Below, one piece after another: positions 35,368 through 44,364 of a stretch of 64,000 nucleotides of DNA; the stretch's first letter is position 1; the number at the start of each line of letters is the position of its first letter. The position numbers and the translations under genes were made by a program. A model generated the notes under the pieces. That model was not told where the DNA came from and did no database searches. It worked only from the letters and a program-made list of their open reading frames with translations. The stretch is from Metabacillus_B sp050107715 (GTDB taxonomy: Bacteria > Bacillota > Bacilli > Bacillales > Bacillaceae), in assembly GCF_050107715.1 (NCBI RefSeq), contig NZ_JBNILN010000001.1, positions 744,001 to 808,000 on the forward strand, in the 5' to 3' direction.

Positions 35368-35396
35368 CCGCTGCCTCAAATAGAGCAGCGGTTTTT
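35368..35396 (+). terminator. Terminator of the amylase gene
   Basis: CCGCTGC and GCAGCGG arms with a ten-base loop followed by five T on the plus strand, about 50 bp after the stop. Confidence 0.85.
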
Positions 35397-35546
35397 CCCA
35401 TTTCAAAACCCGTTTGAACGAAACCTCTTATTTAGGTAAACTGCATATCTATTCAAATTAACAACACCTTTACATAAAATTTTCTTCCTTTACCAAGGAA
35501 TGGACTATAATGGATAGAGATTATGATTTTCGAGGTGTATAAACGT

Positions 35547-36233
35547 ATGAATGAAACGTACCTTTCCGATCCCCAGCTTTTTACCCTGGATGCCGTTTAT
35601 CTTATTGAATCAAGAAACAAAACAGAAATGCTTAAACGGATTGCTTCCAAACAGATTGAGGAAGAGAAGCAATTTTTATCTGCGGTCTCCAAGAAAATTG
35701 ACCTCCACATCTGGAATGCTGTTTACACCCGGGAAATGATGAAGCTAGGCGCTGCCAAGAGCTACCTTCACCGTGTATACAACCGATTTTACACTTCCAT
35801 ATCGAAACAATCATCCCTCTCCGACCTTCATTCCCTTGAACTTGAAATGGCAGCTGCCTATTTTGACCTCTTCATTGGCGACTTGGACGAAGCGGAAAGC
35901 TTTGTAGCAAACAAAATTCTTCCTTACCTGCACATGAATATTGAACATCATCTTTCCATTAGAAAGCTGTCTGAGGATCTCGAAATTTCAGCCGGCTATG
36001 CCTCCTCCTGCTTTAAAAAGGAAATGGGCATCAGCATTATGAAATACGCGAAAAAAATTAAAATCGAACGGGCAAAAATCCTCCTCTCCACTACAAACAA
36101 AAGCATTTTTGAAATTAGTATGATCCTGTGTTTTCATGATCAGGGACATTTCAGCAAAACCTTTAAATCACTTACTGGAATGTCACCAACCCATTACAGG
36201 AGAAAGCTCCCCGCATCGCAGCCATCTTTCTAG
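35547..36233 (+). CDS. AraC family regulator, C-terminal HTH
   Basis: A 228-residue regulator. The last 100 residues form the AraC double helix-turn-helix (LSIRKLSEDLEISAGYASSC and SIFEISMILCFHDQGHFSKT, then the MSPTHYRRK end). Residues 1-125 are a helical sensor part without a recognised ligand domain. The start ATG at 35547 has GAGGTG upstream and is preferred to the ATG at 35523. It follows the amylase terminator by 150 bp; a role in carbon or phosphate control can only be guessed. Confidence 0.82.
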   Translation: MNETYLSDPQLFTLDAVYLIESRNKTEMLKRIASKQIEEEKQFLSAVSKKIDLHIWNAVYTREMMKLGAAKSYLHRVYNRFYTSISKQSSLSDLHSLELEMAAAYFDLFIGDLDEAESFVANKILPYLHMNIEHHLSIRKLSEDLEISAGYASSCFKKEMGISIMKYAKKIKIERAKILLSTTNKSIFEISMILCFHDQGHFSKTFKSLTGMSPTHYRRKLPASQPSF

Positions 36234-36480
36234 CAAGCCATTCGGAGCCTCTTTGAGCTGAAGCCTTAAGGGGAGCAGCTCCGGACGAGGCAGAATAGGG
36301 TGAACCTGCGCATACTGCCCTTGCCCGGCAGTTCATTACCCGGGATTCAATTGATTCCCTCATTCACGGTGCAAAGCTCCCCTGCAGCCTGAAGGCTCTT
36401 GATATCCGGCTGACCAGAGAAAAAGCAGCCGGGTTGATTCTCTTTGCAGTATTTGAACTCAATATAGAACAGTATATACG
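36234..36480. other. Spacer between AraC gene and the Pho promoter
   Basis: About 250 bp of moderately GC-rich sequence with no gene, hairpin of note or clear similarity to the dispersed repeats of the window. The adjacent 36481-36605 holds the phosphatase promoter. Confidence 0.4.
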
Positions 36481-36491
36481 TCCCGATTCGA

Positions 36492-36530
36492 TTAACCCAT
36501 GCTTTACAAACACTATATAGCATCTTTACA
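36492..36530 (+). promoter_or_regulatory. PhoP box of the alkaline phosphatase gene
   Basis: Four hexamers lie exactly 11 bp apart: TTAACC at 36492, TTTACA at 36503, TATATA at 36514 and TTTACA at 36525. PhoP in Bacillus binds four TT(A/T/C)A(C/T)A direct repeats with 5-bp spacers, giving the same 11-bp phase. Three of the four hexamers fit well. A TATTAT -10 candidate is at 36554 or 36562. The box directly precedes the alkaline phosphatase gene, so induction by phosphate limitation is expected. Confidence 0.7.
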
Positions 36531-36605
36531 TGTTCGTAATTGAGAATACACATTATTATCCTATTATGAGAATAGTTACATATTTTCATAATGGGAGGAA
36601 TAAAA

Positions 36606-38012
36606 TTGAAATTTACTGGATTAGTAAAGAAGAAGATTGTTCCAATCGCCACTGTTTCCGCCCTTGCCCTTGGCACTCTAATCGGCGCAGCTTTTACACC
36701 CCAGGGAGCCCATGCTGAAAAATCTTCGGCTAAAGAAGAAATCGCAAAGAAGATTAAGGAAAAAAATCCGAAAATTAAGAATGTTATCTTCCTTATTGGT
36801 GATGGCATGGGCGTGACTTATACGACTGCGCACCGTTATATGAAGGATAACCCGCGTACAGAAGACATCGAGCTGACCGCATTTGATAAACATTTGGTCG
36901 GTATGCAAACCACCCATCCTGACGATCCTGCCCAAAACATAACAGATTCCGCTTCTGCCGGAACAGCTATGTCAGGCGGCGTTAAAACCTACAACAATGC
37001 TATTGCTGTCGATAATGACCTTTCTGAAGTTAAGACAGTACTGGAGCAGGCAAAATCCCAAGGAAAGTCCACAGGTCTTGTTGCGACTTCCGAAATCACA
37101 CATGCTACCCCTGCTTCTTTTGGCGCCCATGATGAATCCCGCAGAAACATGAACCAAATCGCGGACGATTACTATGATGAAATGATTAAAGGCAGCCACA
37201 AAATCGACGTGATGCTTGGCGGCGGAAAGTCAAACTTTGTCCGCAGCGACCGCGATTTAACTAAGCTTTTCAAAAAGGACGGCTACAACTACGTTACGAA
37301 TAAAAAAGACATGATGAAAAACAGAAACACCAAACTGCTCGGCCTGTTTGCTGACGGCGGTATGGATAAAATGATTGACCGAAAAGCAGAAACCCCTTCT
37401 CTTGAGGAAATGACCCGCGTGGCTCTCAAGCAGCTGAGCACAAATAAAAACGGTTTCTTCTTAATGGTCGAAGGAAGCCAGATTGACTGGGCCGGCCATG
37501 ACAACGATATCGTTGCCGCAATGAGCGAAATGGAAGACTTCGAAAGAGCATACAAAGCAGCCATTGAATACGCGAAAAAGGACAAGCATACATTAGTCGT
37601 TGCGACAGCTGACCACTCTACCGGCGGTTTTTCAATGGGAGCAGGCGGGGAATACAACTTTAAAGTGGAGCCTCTTCTTGCCGCGAAAAAAACACCCGAC
37701 TATATGGCTGCAAGAATCATGGAAGGAATGGACGCTGAAAAGGTCCTAAAAGACAACATTGCGCTCGAGCTGACACAAGCGGAAATCAATAGTGTGAAAG
37801 CTGCAGCTGAGAAGAAGAACATGACGGAAATCGATAATGCCATCGAGCAGATTTTCAACAAGCGTTCCTTCACAGGCTGGACCACATCCGGCCATACCGG
37901 GGAAGAAGTACCGGTTTACGCTTACGGCCCTGGAAAAGAGCAATTTGCCGGTCTTATTGATAATACAGATCAGGCAAAGAAAATCTTCAAGATTTTGAAA
38001 GAAAGCAAATAA
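36606..38012 (+). CDS. Secreted alkaline phosphatase
   Basis: A 468-residue precursor starting at TTG 36606, behind GGGAGGAA; the in-frame ATG at 36591 lies within that site. The signal peptide ends AHA-EK near residue 37. The catalytic site is intact: metal Asp66 in IGDGMG, nucleophile Ser115 in TDSASAG, then HATPASFGAH, ADHSTGGFSMG and the C-terminal SGHTGEEVPVYAYG. It is a metal-dependent phosphomonoesterase that frees phosphate outside the cell. A PhoP box stands directly upstream, which fits the PhoA/PhoB type of Bacillus. Confidence 0.93.
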   Translation: MKFTGLVKKKIVPIATVSALALGTLIGAAFTPQGAHAEKSSAKEEIAKKIKEKNPKIKNVIFLIGDGMGVTYTTAHRYMKDNPRTEDIELTAFDKHLVGMQTTHPDDPAQNITDSASAGTAMSGGVKTYNNAIAVDNDLSEVKTVLEQAKSQGKSTGLVATSEITHATPASFGAHDESRRNMNQIADDYYDEMIKGSHKIDVMLGGGKSNFVRSDRDLTKLFKKDGYNYVTNKKDMMKNRNTKLLGLFADGGMDKMIDRKAETPSLEEMTRVALKQLSTNKNGFFLMVEGSQIDWAGHDNDIVAAMSEMEDFERAYKAAIEYAKKDKHTLVVATADHSTGGFSMGAGGEYNFKVEPLLAAKKTPDYMAARIMEGMDAEKVLKDNIALELTQAEINSVKAAAEKKNMTEIDNAIEQIFNKRSFTGWTTSGHTGEEVPVYAYGPGKEQFAGLIDNTDQAKKIFKILKESK

Positions 38013-38024
38013 GCCTGTTAAAAC

Positions 38025-38062
38025 GCGCTGTATGGGAGCCAATGCCCTGCAGCGCTTTTTTT
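38025..38062 (+). terminator. Terminator of the alkaline phosphatase gene
   Basis: GCGCTG and CAGCGC arms with an inner GGG/CCC pairing, followed by seven T, 13 bp after the stop. Confidence 0.8.
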
Positions 38063-38232
38063 GTTCATTTTTGATGACTGGATCTGCCAGACTGATTGCT
38101 GCAGGACCAGAGCAATAGGCTCTGCCCCTTCAGCGATAAACAAACTAAACTTTCTATACATTCCGACGATAACAGGCTATCAGCCATTATTGATGATAGA
38201 ATAGAAACATGACGGTTAGAGGAGGATTTTTC

Positions 38233-39465
38233 ATGAAGGAGCAATTAATCGAGCGTTTTATCTCGTATGTTAAAGTGGATACCCAATCCAATGAAGAAAG
38301 CAATACCTGTCCATCCACTCCAGGACAGCTTATCCTCGCTGAAAGACTGGCAAAAGAACTTCAGGCACTCGGAATGGAAGAGGTTTCAATGGATGAAAAC
38401 GGATATGTAATGGCCACCCTCCCATCCAATACAGAAAAGGACGTTCCAGTCATTGGATTTCTGGCGCACGTTGATACAGCTACAGACTTTACCGGCACAA
38501 ACGTGAATCCTCAAATCCTGGAAAACTATGATGGTGAAGACATTTTGCTGAACCGGGACCTGAACATCGTTCTTTCTCCAAAGGAGTTCCCGAACCTCAA
38601 ACATTACATAGGCCACACATTGATTACAACGGATGGGACAACCCTTCTCGGAGCAGATAATAAAGCCGGGGTCGCTGAGATTATGACCGCGATGGATTAT
38701 TTGATCCAGCACCCCGAAATCAAGCATGGAAAGATTCGCGTGGCGTTTACTCCGGATGAAGAGATTGGACGGGGGCCTCACCGGTTCGATGTTAAAGCCT
38801 TCGGTGCCTCGTTTGCCTACACAGTAGACGGCGGTCCGCTTGGCGAGCTTGAATATGAAAGCTTCAATGCAGCCGGAGCCAAAATCACCATTAAAGGCAA
38901 AAACGTTCATCCCGGCACAGCGAAGAATAAAATGATCCATTCCGCCAAAATTGCGATGGAATTCAACAGCAGCCTGCCAGCTGATGAAGCTCCTGAATCG
39001 ACCGAAGGATACGAAGGCTTTTTCCATCTCACTTCCATCACGGGAGATGTGGAGGAAACGAAGCTCAGCTACATCATCCGCGACCACGATAAAAACAAAT
39101 TTGCTGACCGGAAAGTACGAATGGAACAAACGGTGGCGGACTTCCAGAAAAAATACGGCGAGGACCGCATCCTCCTGGAAATGAACGATCAATACTACAA
39201 CATGCGGGAGAAGATCGAGCCTGTTAAAGAAATTGTAGACATCGCCTACGACGCAATGAAAAGCCTCGAAATTGAACCGCTCGTTTCCCCTATACGCGGC
39301 GGTACGGACGGCTCACAGCTCTCCTACATGGGGCTTCCGACGCCAAACCTATTTACAGGCGGCGAGAACTTCCATGGACGGTATGAATTTGCTTCCGTGG
39401 ATAACATGCTGAAGTCCGTTCAGGTAATCGCAAAGATTTCCCAGCTTTTTGAGGAGCGGGCCTGA
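38233..39465 (+). CDS. pepT: Peptidase T (tripeptide aminopeptidase)
   Basis: A 410-residue M20 metallopeptidase, the same length as Bacillus PepT. Zinc-binding residues are His79 in AHVDTA, Asp142 in GADNKAG and Glu176/Glu177 in TPDEEIGRG, with later VDGGPLGELEYE and PIRGGTDGSQLSYMGLPTPN. It releases N-terminal residues from tripeptides in the cytoplasm. The start is ATG 38233, eight bases after GGAGG; the open frame to 38209 has no site. It is monocistronic with a terminator. Confidence 0.95.
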   Translation: MKEQLIERFISYVKVDTQSNEESNTCPSTPGQLILAERLAKELQALGMEEVSMDENGYVMATLPSNTEKDVPVIGFLAHVDTATDFTGTNVNPQILENYDGEDILLNRDLNIVLSPKEFPNLKHYIGHTLITTDGTTLLGADNKAGVAEIMTAMDYLIQHPEIKHGKIRVAFTPDEEIGRGPHRFDVKAFGASFAYTVDGGPLGELEYESFNAAGAKITIKGKNVHPGTAKNKMIHSAKIAMEFNSSLPADEAPESTEGYEGFFHLTSITGDVEETKLSYIIRDHDKNKFADRKVRMEQTVADFQKKYGEDRILLEMNDQYYNMREKIEPVKEIVDIAYDAMKSLEIEPLVSPIRGGTDGSQLSYMGLPTPNLFTGGENFHGRYEFASVDNMLKSVQVIAKISQLFEERA

Positions 39466-39510
39466 CATCTGGCAGGGATTTCAGACAGCTAAGGTTCAAT
39501 ACGGGTACAC

Positions 39511-39546
39511 AAAGCGCTTTAGAGCCATGCTCTGAGCGCTTTTTTG
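39511..39546 (+). terminator. Terminator of pepT
   Basis: AAAGCGCT and AGCGCTTT arms around a 16-base loop and followed by T on the plus strand, 45 bp after the pepT stop. Confidence 0.8.
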
Positions 39547-39623
39547 CGGCCGTTCATGCGTCCCGCTTTATGCCCGTCGGCAAGCTGCTCCAGCATTTTC
39601 ATGACTTCCGCAAGCGTGGACAT
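39519..39623 (-). CDS. Possible small protein, 34 residues
   Basis: A minus-strand frame begins with ATG 39623 after GTGAGGAC and encodes MSTLAEVMKMLEQLADGHKA followed by GRMNGRKKALRAWL, a basic helical peptide. It has an acceptable start signal but ends inside the pepT terminator hairpin. It could be a real small gene or chance; I lean only slightly to the first. Confidence 0.25.
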   Translation of the reverse strand: MSTLAEVMKMLEQLADGHKAGRMNGRKKALRAWL

Positions 39624-39653
39624 GTCCTCACCATCCGTTCAAGTTTAGATCAG

Positions 39654-40397
39654 TCAAGATTTTAGCTCTCCAGTTAAAAATTCCGCATACATTCGCCTGA
39701 ACGCATAGGGCCGAAACATGTTCGCTGCGTGCCCAGTGTGAGGAATCTCTTTATAAACGGCATGAGGGACTACCTCGCCCAGGTCGGTTATGCCGGATTT
39801 AAACAGGTTATCATGGTCTCCCATGACCCATAGCACGGGTACTTCTATTTTTTCAAGATCGCTTCTTAAATCATACTCAAGCCTGTGATCGATTGCCTTT
39901 TTTAATACATCCTCATGAAGCTCCAGCCCATATTTATAATAAAGCTTAGAGGAAATGAGGGCATACGGATCCACAACCCCGCTTTTAGGAAAAAGGTCCT
40001 TTGAATAGCGTCTGAGCCACTCTGGATAGTTTTCATATTGGTGCTCCCTGAAATGCTGCAGCACGTAGGTTAAAGGAGAATCTGAATTATAGTGGCCCCC
40101 TATATAGCATAAACTGGATACCTTTTCTTTATATTTTGCTGCAAAAATCGTACTCGGATAGCAGCCGTAGCTGATGGAGCATAGATGAGCCTTTTCAATT
40201 TGCTCCCGCTCATACAGCTCCTCCAGCTGGCGGGTAAGGCCCTCCAGTGAAAAATCAGTCTGTCTGCCGCGGTCCTCCCCGTGGCCTAATAAATCATAAG
40301 CATACGTATGGAAATGATGGCTAAAGTAATCGATTTGTTTCCTGAATGCCCGTTTAGAACCCGTCAGTCCGTGTATAAAAATAATGGTTTCCTTCAT
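39654..40397 (-). CDS. Alpha/beta hydrolase
   Basis: A 247-residue alpha/beta-fold hydrolase. The oxyanion region is IIFIHGLTGSKR, the nucleophile elbow is S-I-S-Y-G with Ser76, the acid is likely in VLWVMGDHDNL and the histidine in HTGHAANMFRP. The elbow lacks the usual first glycine, a mild deviation. Substrate is unknown; esterase, lipase or haloperoxidase-like activity is possible. It is monocistronic, 26 bp downstream of a gap with no terminator of its own seen. Confidence 0.82.
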   Translation of the reverse strand: MKETIIFIHGLTGSKRAFRKQIDYFSHHFHTYAYDLLGHGEDRGRQTDFSLEGLTRQLEELYEREQIEKAHLCSISYGCYPSTIFAAKYKEKVSSLCYIGGHYNSDSPLTYVLQHFREHQYENYPEWLRRYSKDLFPKSGVVDPYALISSKLYYKYGLELHEDVLKKAIDHRLEYDLRSDLEKIEVPVLWVMGDHDNLFKSGITDLGEVVPHAVYKEIPHTGHAANMFRPYAFRRMYAEFLTGELKS

Positions 40398-40441
40398 AAG
40401 ACCTCCAAGCTATAAGATTGGGTGCCATTTCAGCATATCAT

Positions 40442-40467
40442 AAAACCCCCATCGGCCGTGACGGGGG
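40442..40467 (-). terminator. Terminator of the small lipoprotein gene
   Basis: CCCCC/GGGGG stem with an inner imperfect part and four T on the minus strand, 12 bp after the stop at 40479. Confidence 0.75.
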
Positions 40468-40478
40468 CTTAGGAATTC

Positions 40479-40952
40479 CTATTCTTTTGGCTCTTCCATT
40501 TCTAGGTCATTTTCTATGGCATAGGCTTCCAGGTCTTCCTTGAAGGACTTCCTTTCGCTGGATACCTTATCAAGCAATTCACTTCCCTGTTTAAGCATAG
40601 CCTCATCCTGATTGGTTATGGAATCTGCCATAAGCTCAATGCCTTTCATGTTTTCCTCAATACTTGCTGTAAATCGTTCATGGAGACGCTGCAGCTCTTC
40701 ATCCGTAATCTCAAGTGCATTCGCTTTCTCTGACATTTTGGTATATGCCGGTACAACCGTTTCTTCGATGACTTTAGCTATTTCGTTCTCATCGACCGCT
40801 CCGCCTGCCGCTTTTTCATAGGTCTTCATTGCTTCCTGTTCGATGTCGATCATCTCAGGAAGCTGTTCGTTTGTATACTCCATGATTTCTTCCTGCAAGG
40901 GGCTTGAGCATGCGGATAAAAAAAGGATAAGAACTACTGGTATAAAACTCAC
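40479..40952 (-). CDS. Small lipoprotein with disrupted start region
   Basis: The frame from GTG 40952 encodes 157 residues with the lipobox LFLSAC (Cys at about 15) followed by an all-helical acidic domain rich in Glu, Asp and Ala (LQEEIMEYTNEQLPEMIDIE onward). The best ribosome binding site, AAGGAGA, belongs instead to ATG 40963, whose frame reads four codons (MKKM) and stops. An extra A in the run of seven A would join it to the lipoprotein and give MKKNVSFIPVVLILFLSAC, a normal basic lipoprotein signal. The gene thus looks broken, phase-variable or expressed by slippage. The domain function is unknown. Confidence 0.6.
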   Translation of the reverse strand: MSFIPVVLILFLSACSSPLQEEIMEYTNEQLPEMIDIEQEAMKTYEKAAGGAVDENEIAKVIEETVVPAYTKMSEKANALEITDEELQRLHERFTASIEENMKGIELMADSITNQDEAMLKQGSELLDKVSSERKSFKEDLEAYAIENDLEMEEPKE

Positions 40953-41082
40953 ATTTTTTTCATTTCTGTCTCCTTATCTGAAAAACTATGTATTTTCTAG
41001 TTCTTTTACCACATTAAAATGCGATTTAAACTCAAAAATTTACATAAATAGTTTTATAGACAGGTAAAAAGACCTTATCAGG

Positions 41083-41370
41083 AGGTGTCTGCCTCCGACC
41101 CTCACTCTGCTAAAGCACTAAACCTCTGTCCCCACTTCGATTCACACCTTGCCGCACAAGGGATGACGGGTTTTCTGCTCCGTCCCCTTATACGCAGGAA
41201 AAAGGGGACGGAGGCTGCCTCCGTCCCCCATTATGTCTACTGGTTTTCCTCCGTCCCCTGCCGGTCAAAAGGTCTGGGGGAGTAAAGATAGGAGATGTTT
41301 TCCTCTGTCCCTCTGTGCATTAACGGATCGGGAGACGGAGGTCTTTACTGCCAGATGCCTGGCCGTAGCC
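41083..41370. repeat. Dispersed intergenic repeat, copy B
   Basis: About 290 bp aligned with copies A and C. It shows CTGCCTCCGACC, CTGCTAAAGCACTAAACCTC, GCACAAGG, then the palindrome GGGGACGGAGGC-T-GCCTCCGTCCCC at 41204-41228, ATTATGTCTACTGG, CCGTCCCC, GGGGGAGTAA and GAGACGGAGG. The palindrome carries GAC/GTC where copy A has GTC/GAC, so both arms changed together. It lies between the lipoprotein gene and dbpA. Confidence 0.75.
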
Positions 41371-41413
41371 CGTGACCGAACTCAAAGCCAGCCTCCGGGC
41401 TCATGAAGCATCT

Positions 41414-42859
41414 CTAATTCCTGGCTTCGTGGACTTTCAGTTTTTTTCCTTTAATCGTTGTCTCCTTCATTGCCTTCAGGACAAGAGGGCCTTTTCCGTT
41501 CAGGATTTCAACGTAGGAGATGTTGTCCTGAATAGTAATAATGCCAATATCCTGTGCGGTGACCCCATCAAGCTTGGAGATGGTTCCAACGAAATCCACA
41601 GCTCGGATTTTCTTTTTCTTCCCTCCGTTGAAATAAAGCTTCATGATTCCTTTATTCAGGACTGCACTTTTATCCTTTTTCAGCTCCGGTTCTTCTGATA
41701 TTTTTTCATCAAAAGCGGGCTGCGCTTCCTTTACCTCATCCCTGGCAGGTGCATCTTTTCTATCCAGCTCAAATCCGATGTATTCTTGAATTTCTGCGAG
41801 GAAACGGTCTTCAAAAGGAGTCGCAAAGGTGATGGCCTTTCCTGAGCGGCCGGCGCGTCCCGTCCTTCCAGCGCGGTGAACGTAGCTTTCCTTTTCAAGC
41901 GGGAGGTCGTAATTGATGACATGGGTAATATTCTCAATATCAATGCCCCTCGCTGCTACATCCGTGGCCGCCAAATACCGGAACTCACCCCGCTTGAATT
42001 CATTCATGACGGCGAAGCGATCCTCCTGAACCATTCCGCCATGGATTTTATCAACGGTATATCCAAGCCGGTCCAGCATGTCAAAAAGCTCGTCCACCCG
42101 ATCCTTCGTGCGGCAGAACATGATGCAGCTGTCCGGATTTTCGATCACTGTCACATCCCGCAGCAGCCTGAATTTTTCCTCCTCCTGAACAATATAAAGA
42201 GAATGTTCAATCCGGCCTCCAGCCTGTTCCCCTGATTGAATCTCGATATCTGTCGGATTGTTCATATACCGGTGACACAGTTTTTCGATATCCTCCGGCA
42301 ATGTGGCAGAAAACAGCAGCGTGGTCCGTTCTCCAGGAAGCTCCTTGATAATGGCCTCAACCTGCTCAATAAATCCCATATTCAGCATCTCATCCGCTTC
42401 ATCGATGACAAAATACTTTAATTGATCCAGTCTAAGCGTCCCTTTTTGGATGTGATCCAAAACACGCCCCGGAGTTCCTACAACCATGTGGCTTTTTTGC
42501 TTCAGCTCGGCTTTTTGGCGGTCAAACGGCTGCTTGCCGTATACCGCTGTTGCTTTAATCCGCTTGTAGCGGCCGATGTTCATGATCTCTTCCTTCACCT
42601 GGGCAGCAAGCTCGCGTGTCGGGGTTAAAATGAGTGCCTGGGGTTTGTTTTCCTCCCAGTCCACCAGCTCACAGAGCGGAATGGCAAAAGCGCCTGTCTT
42701 TCCGCTTCCTGTTCTTGATTTAACGGCTGCGTCTTTACCATCCAAAACAGGCTGGATGACCTTATCCTGCACCTCCGTCGGGGAATGGTAGCCCAAATCC
42801 TCCAATGCCTTTACAATCTCTTCGCTTAATGCAAAATCTCTGAAGCTGCTTTTACTCAA
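41414..42859 (-). CDS. dbpA: DEAD-box RNA helicase DbpA/YxiN
   Basis: A 481-residue helicase. Motifs: Q region LGYHSPTEVQDKVIQP, motif I SRTGSGKTGAF, Ia PTRELA, II DEAD, III SAT, V ARGIDIENITHVINYD, VI HRAGRTGRAG. The last 75 residues form the DbpA/YxiN RNA-binding domain (KLYFNGGKKKKIRAVDFVG), which recognises hairpin 92 of 23S rRNA and gives the enzyme its role in late 50S assembly. Gene lies downstream of repeat copy B and is divergent from DUF3900. Confidence 0.93.
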   Translation of the reverse strand: MSKSSFRDFALSEEIVKALEDLGYHSPTEVQDKVIQPVLDGKDAAVKSRTGSGKTGAFAIPLCELVDWEENKPQALILTPTRELAAQVKEEIMNIGRYKRIKATAVYGKQPFDRQKAELKQKSHMVVGTPGRVLDHIQKGTLRLDQLKYFVIDEADEMLNMGFIEQVEAIIKELPGERTTLLFSATLPEDIEKLCHRYMNNPTDIEIQSGEQAGGRIEHSLYIVQEEEKFRLLRDVTVIENPDSCIMFCRTKDRVDELFDMLDRLGYTVDKIHGGMVQEDRFAVMNEFKRGEFRYLAATDVAARGIDIENITHVINYDLPLEKESYVHRAGRTGRAGRSGKAITFATPFEDRFLAEIQEYIGFELDRKDAPARDEVKEAQPAFDEKISEEPELKKDKSAVLNKGIMKLYFNGGKKKKIRAVDFVGTISKLDGVTAQDIGIITIQDNISYVEILNGKGPLVLKAMKETTIKGKKLKVHEARN

Positions 42860-42993
42860 AACGGGTTAGCCTCTTTTCCTAAAATGTCCTCCGTTTATTA
42901 TACGGTCAAGCACAGGAATTTAATAGCTCCGGCAAATTGACGGATTTCCTCCAGTTTCTTATACTTGAAGAATTGAAAGCGGGGGCTGAAAAC

Positions 42994-44055
42994 ATGGATT
43001 TTACTATGCGGTTTCTATCCTTTTATGTCATTCAGGCAGAGGACCAGGACTCAAAGAGATTTAAACACTACCAAACATTGGATCAGGAGGAGTTCGAGGC
43101 CAGTGCGCTGAAGGACTTTCTTGACGGTGAACTAAAGCGGATCGTGAAAAGAAAAGCTGAAAAGCATCCGCCATCTGAACAGGTTCCGACGAAAATCGGC
43201 CATTTTGCCGTTGAGCCAGGCTATGATCTGGATTCCAATCCAAATTACAATATGCTTCACCGCCTGCGGTTTGCCGGGACGAAAGAGGAGTTTAACGAAG
43301 GCTGTGAGAAGCTCGTCCGAACGTACCTCGATACAAGCGCCGTCCGGGGCGGAGCCTTTATCGTGGCTTCCGCCGTTCCGCGAAAATACTTCGACGATTC
43401 CTTTGTGTTTATTTTAAAATGTGACTTTGAGCCAAAGGTCGCTTCCATTGCAGATGAATCGGCCCTGATCCGCAAAGTGGAGATGGCCATCACAACCAAA
43501 AACATGAAATCCATTCAATACCCTTTTATGCCGGAGGAAGGGATGACAGAGGAGTCAGAGCTGAAAATCCATCAAGCCTCCCATGCACGGTATTTTGAAG
43601 ACTTTCTGAAGTATGTGGAGTATGGGGAATCCATGCCGGAAATTATGAAAACACAAGTGATGTCGATGGTGCAGGAGCATGTACTCGAAACCTTCGGGGA
43701 ACACAGCGAAGAGCGGCAGCAATTTGAGCAGGACATGGAAATCTGGGAAGCAAGCGAAAAAAGGGAAATTCAAGAGCGCCTTGATACAAGCCAGGTGGTT
43801 GAAGCAGCCGCCCAGATTGTGGAGCATACACCTGAGGCACAGCTGAAAATGAAGCTTGGTGATACGGAGATTAAAGGCCTGCTATCAGATTTTGGAGAGA
43901 ATATTCACCTATCTAAAATCAATGGCCGGTATGTTGCGGTTATCGAAGCGGAGTCCATCCTATTTGAAAAAGGCTTCTCCCCTATTGAGTTTCATAAGCC
44001 CGGGGATCTAAGTCAGGTAGTTAACCAAATCATTAAAAAAAGCAGCCGGGAGTAA
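42994..44055 (+). CDS. DUF3900 family protein
   Basis: A 353-residue protein when started at ATG 42994, behind a GGGGG site; the open frame to 42937 is less likely. It fits DUF3900, a Bacillus family of unknown function (MDFTMRFLSFYVIQAEDQDS, VPTKIGHFAVEPGYDLDSNP, VRGGAFIVASAVPRKYFDDS). It is soluble without signal peptide, with a helical middle and a C-terminal part ending VAVIEAESILFEKGFSPIEF. Diverges from dbpA. The nucleoid-associated look of some relatives is not evident here. Confidence 0.75.
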   Translation: MDFTMRFLSFYVIQAEDQDSKRFKHYQTLDQEEFEASALKDFLDGELKRIVKRKAEKHPPSEQVPTKIGHFAVEPGYDLDSNPNYNMLHRLRFAGTKEEFNEGCEKLVRTYLDTSAVRGGAFIVASAVPRKYFDDSFVFILKCDFEPKVASIADESALIRKVEMAITTKNMKSIQYPFMPEEGMTEESELKIHQASHARYFEDFLKYVEYGESMPEIMKTQVMSMVQEHVLETFGEHSEERQQFEQDMEIWEASEKREIQERLDTSQVVEAAAQIVEHTPEAQLKMKLGDTEIKGLLSDFGENIHLSKINGRYVAVIEAESILFEKGFSPIEFHKPGDLSQVVNQIIKKSSRE

Positions 44056-44345
44056 GACGGAGTGCCTGGCCCTCACTCTGATAAAGCGCTAAAGCTCCGG
44101 CACCATCTTTTCGATTCCTTGTGCCGCAATACATTGAAGGTTCGAGTCTCTGTCCCCGCCTGCGTTAAAGCAGTGCGGGACTGGCACCGTGCCTGGCCCC
44201 ACTTTCACTGCCGCACTAAAGCTCCGGCACCTGACCCGTCAGGCCTTGGTGCACAAGGTCTGACGGAGATGTGTCTCTGTCCCCCACCTCTTTAAAGCGG
44301 TAAAGCTCCGGCACTTTTACACACCGCCATTCACCTCCAGCAGGA
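44056..44345. repeat. Dispersed intergenic repeat, copy D (three sub-units)
   Basis: Three tandem partial modules, each with a TAAAGC..TAAAGCTCCGGCAC core (near 44085, 44215 and 44295), follow the DUF3900 stop directly. The first aligns to copies A-C (CTCACTCTGATAAAGCGCTAAAGC), and GTGCCTGGCCC occurs twice. The long palindrome of A-C is missing. This copy shows the family varies in module number. Confidence 0.6.
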
Positions 44346-44364
44346 AAGCTCCGGATTCTTCTGC

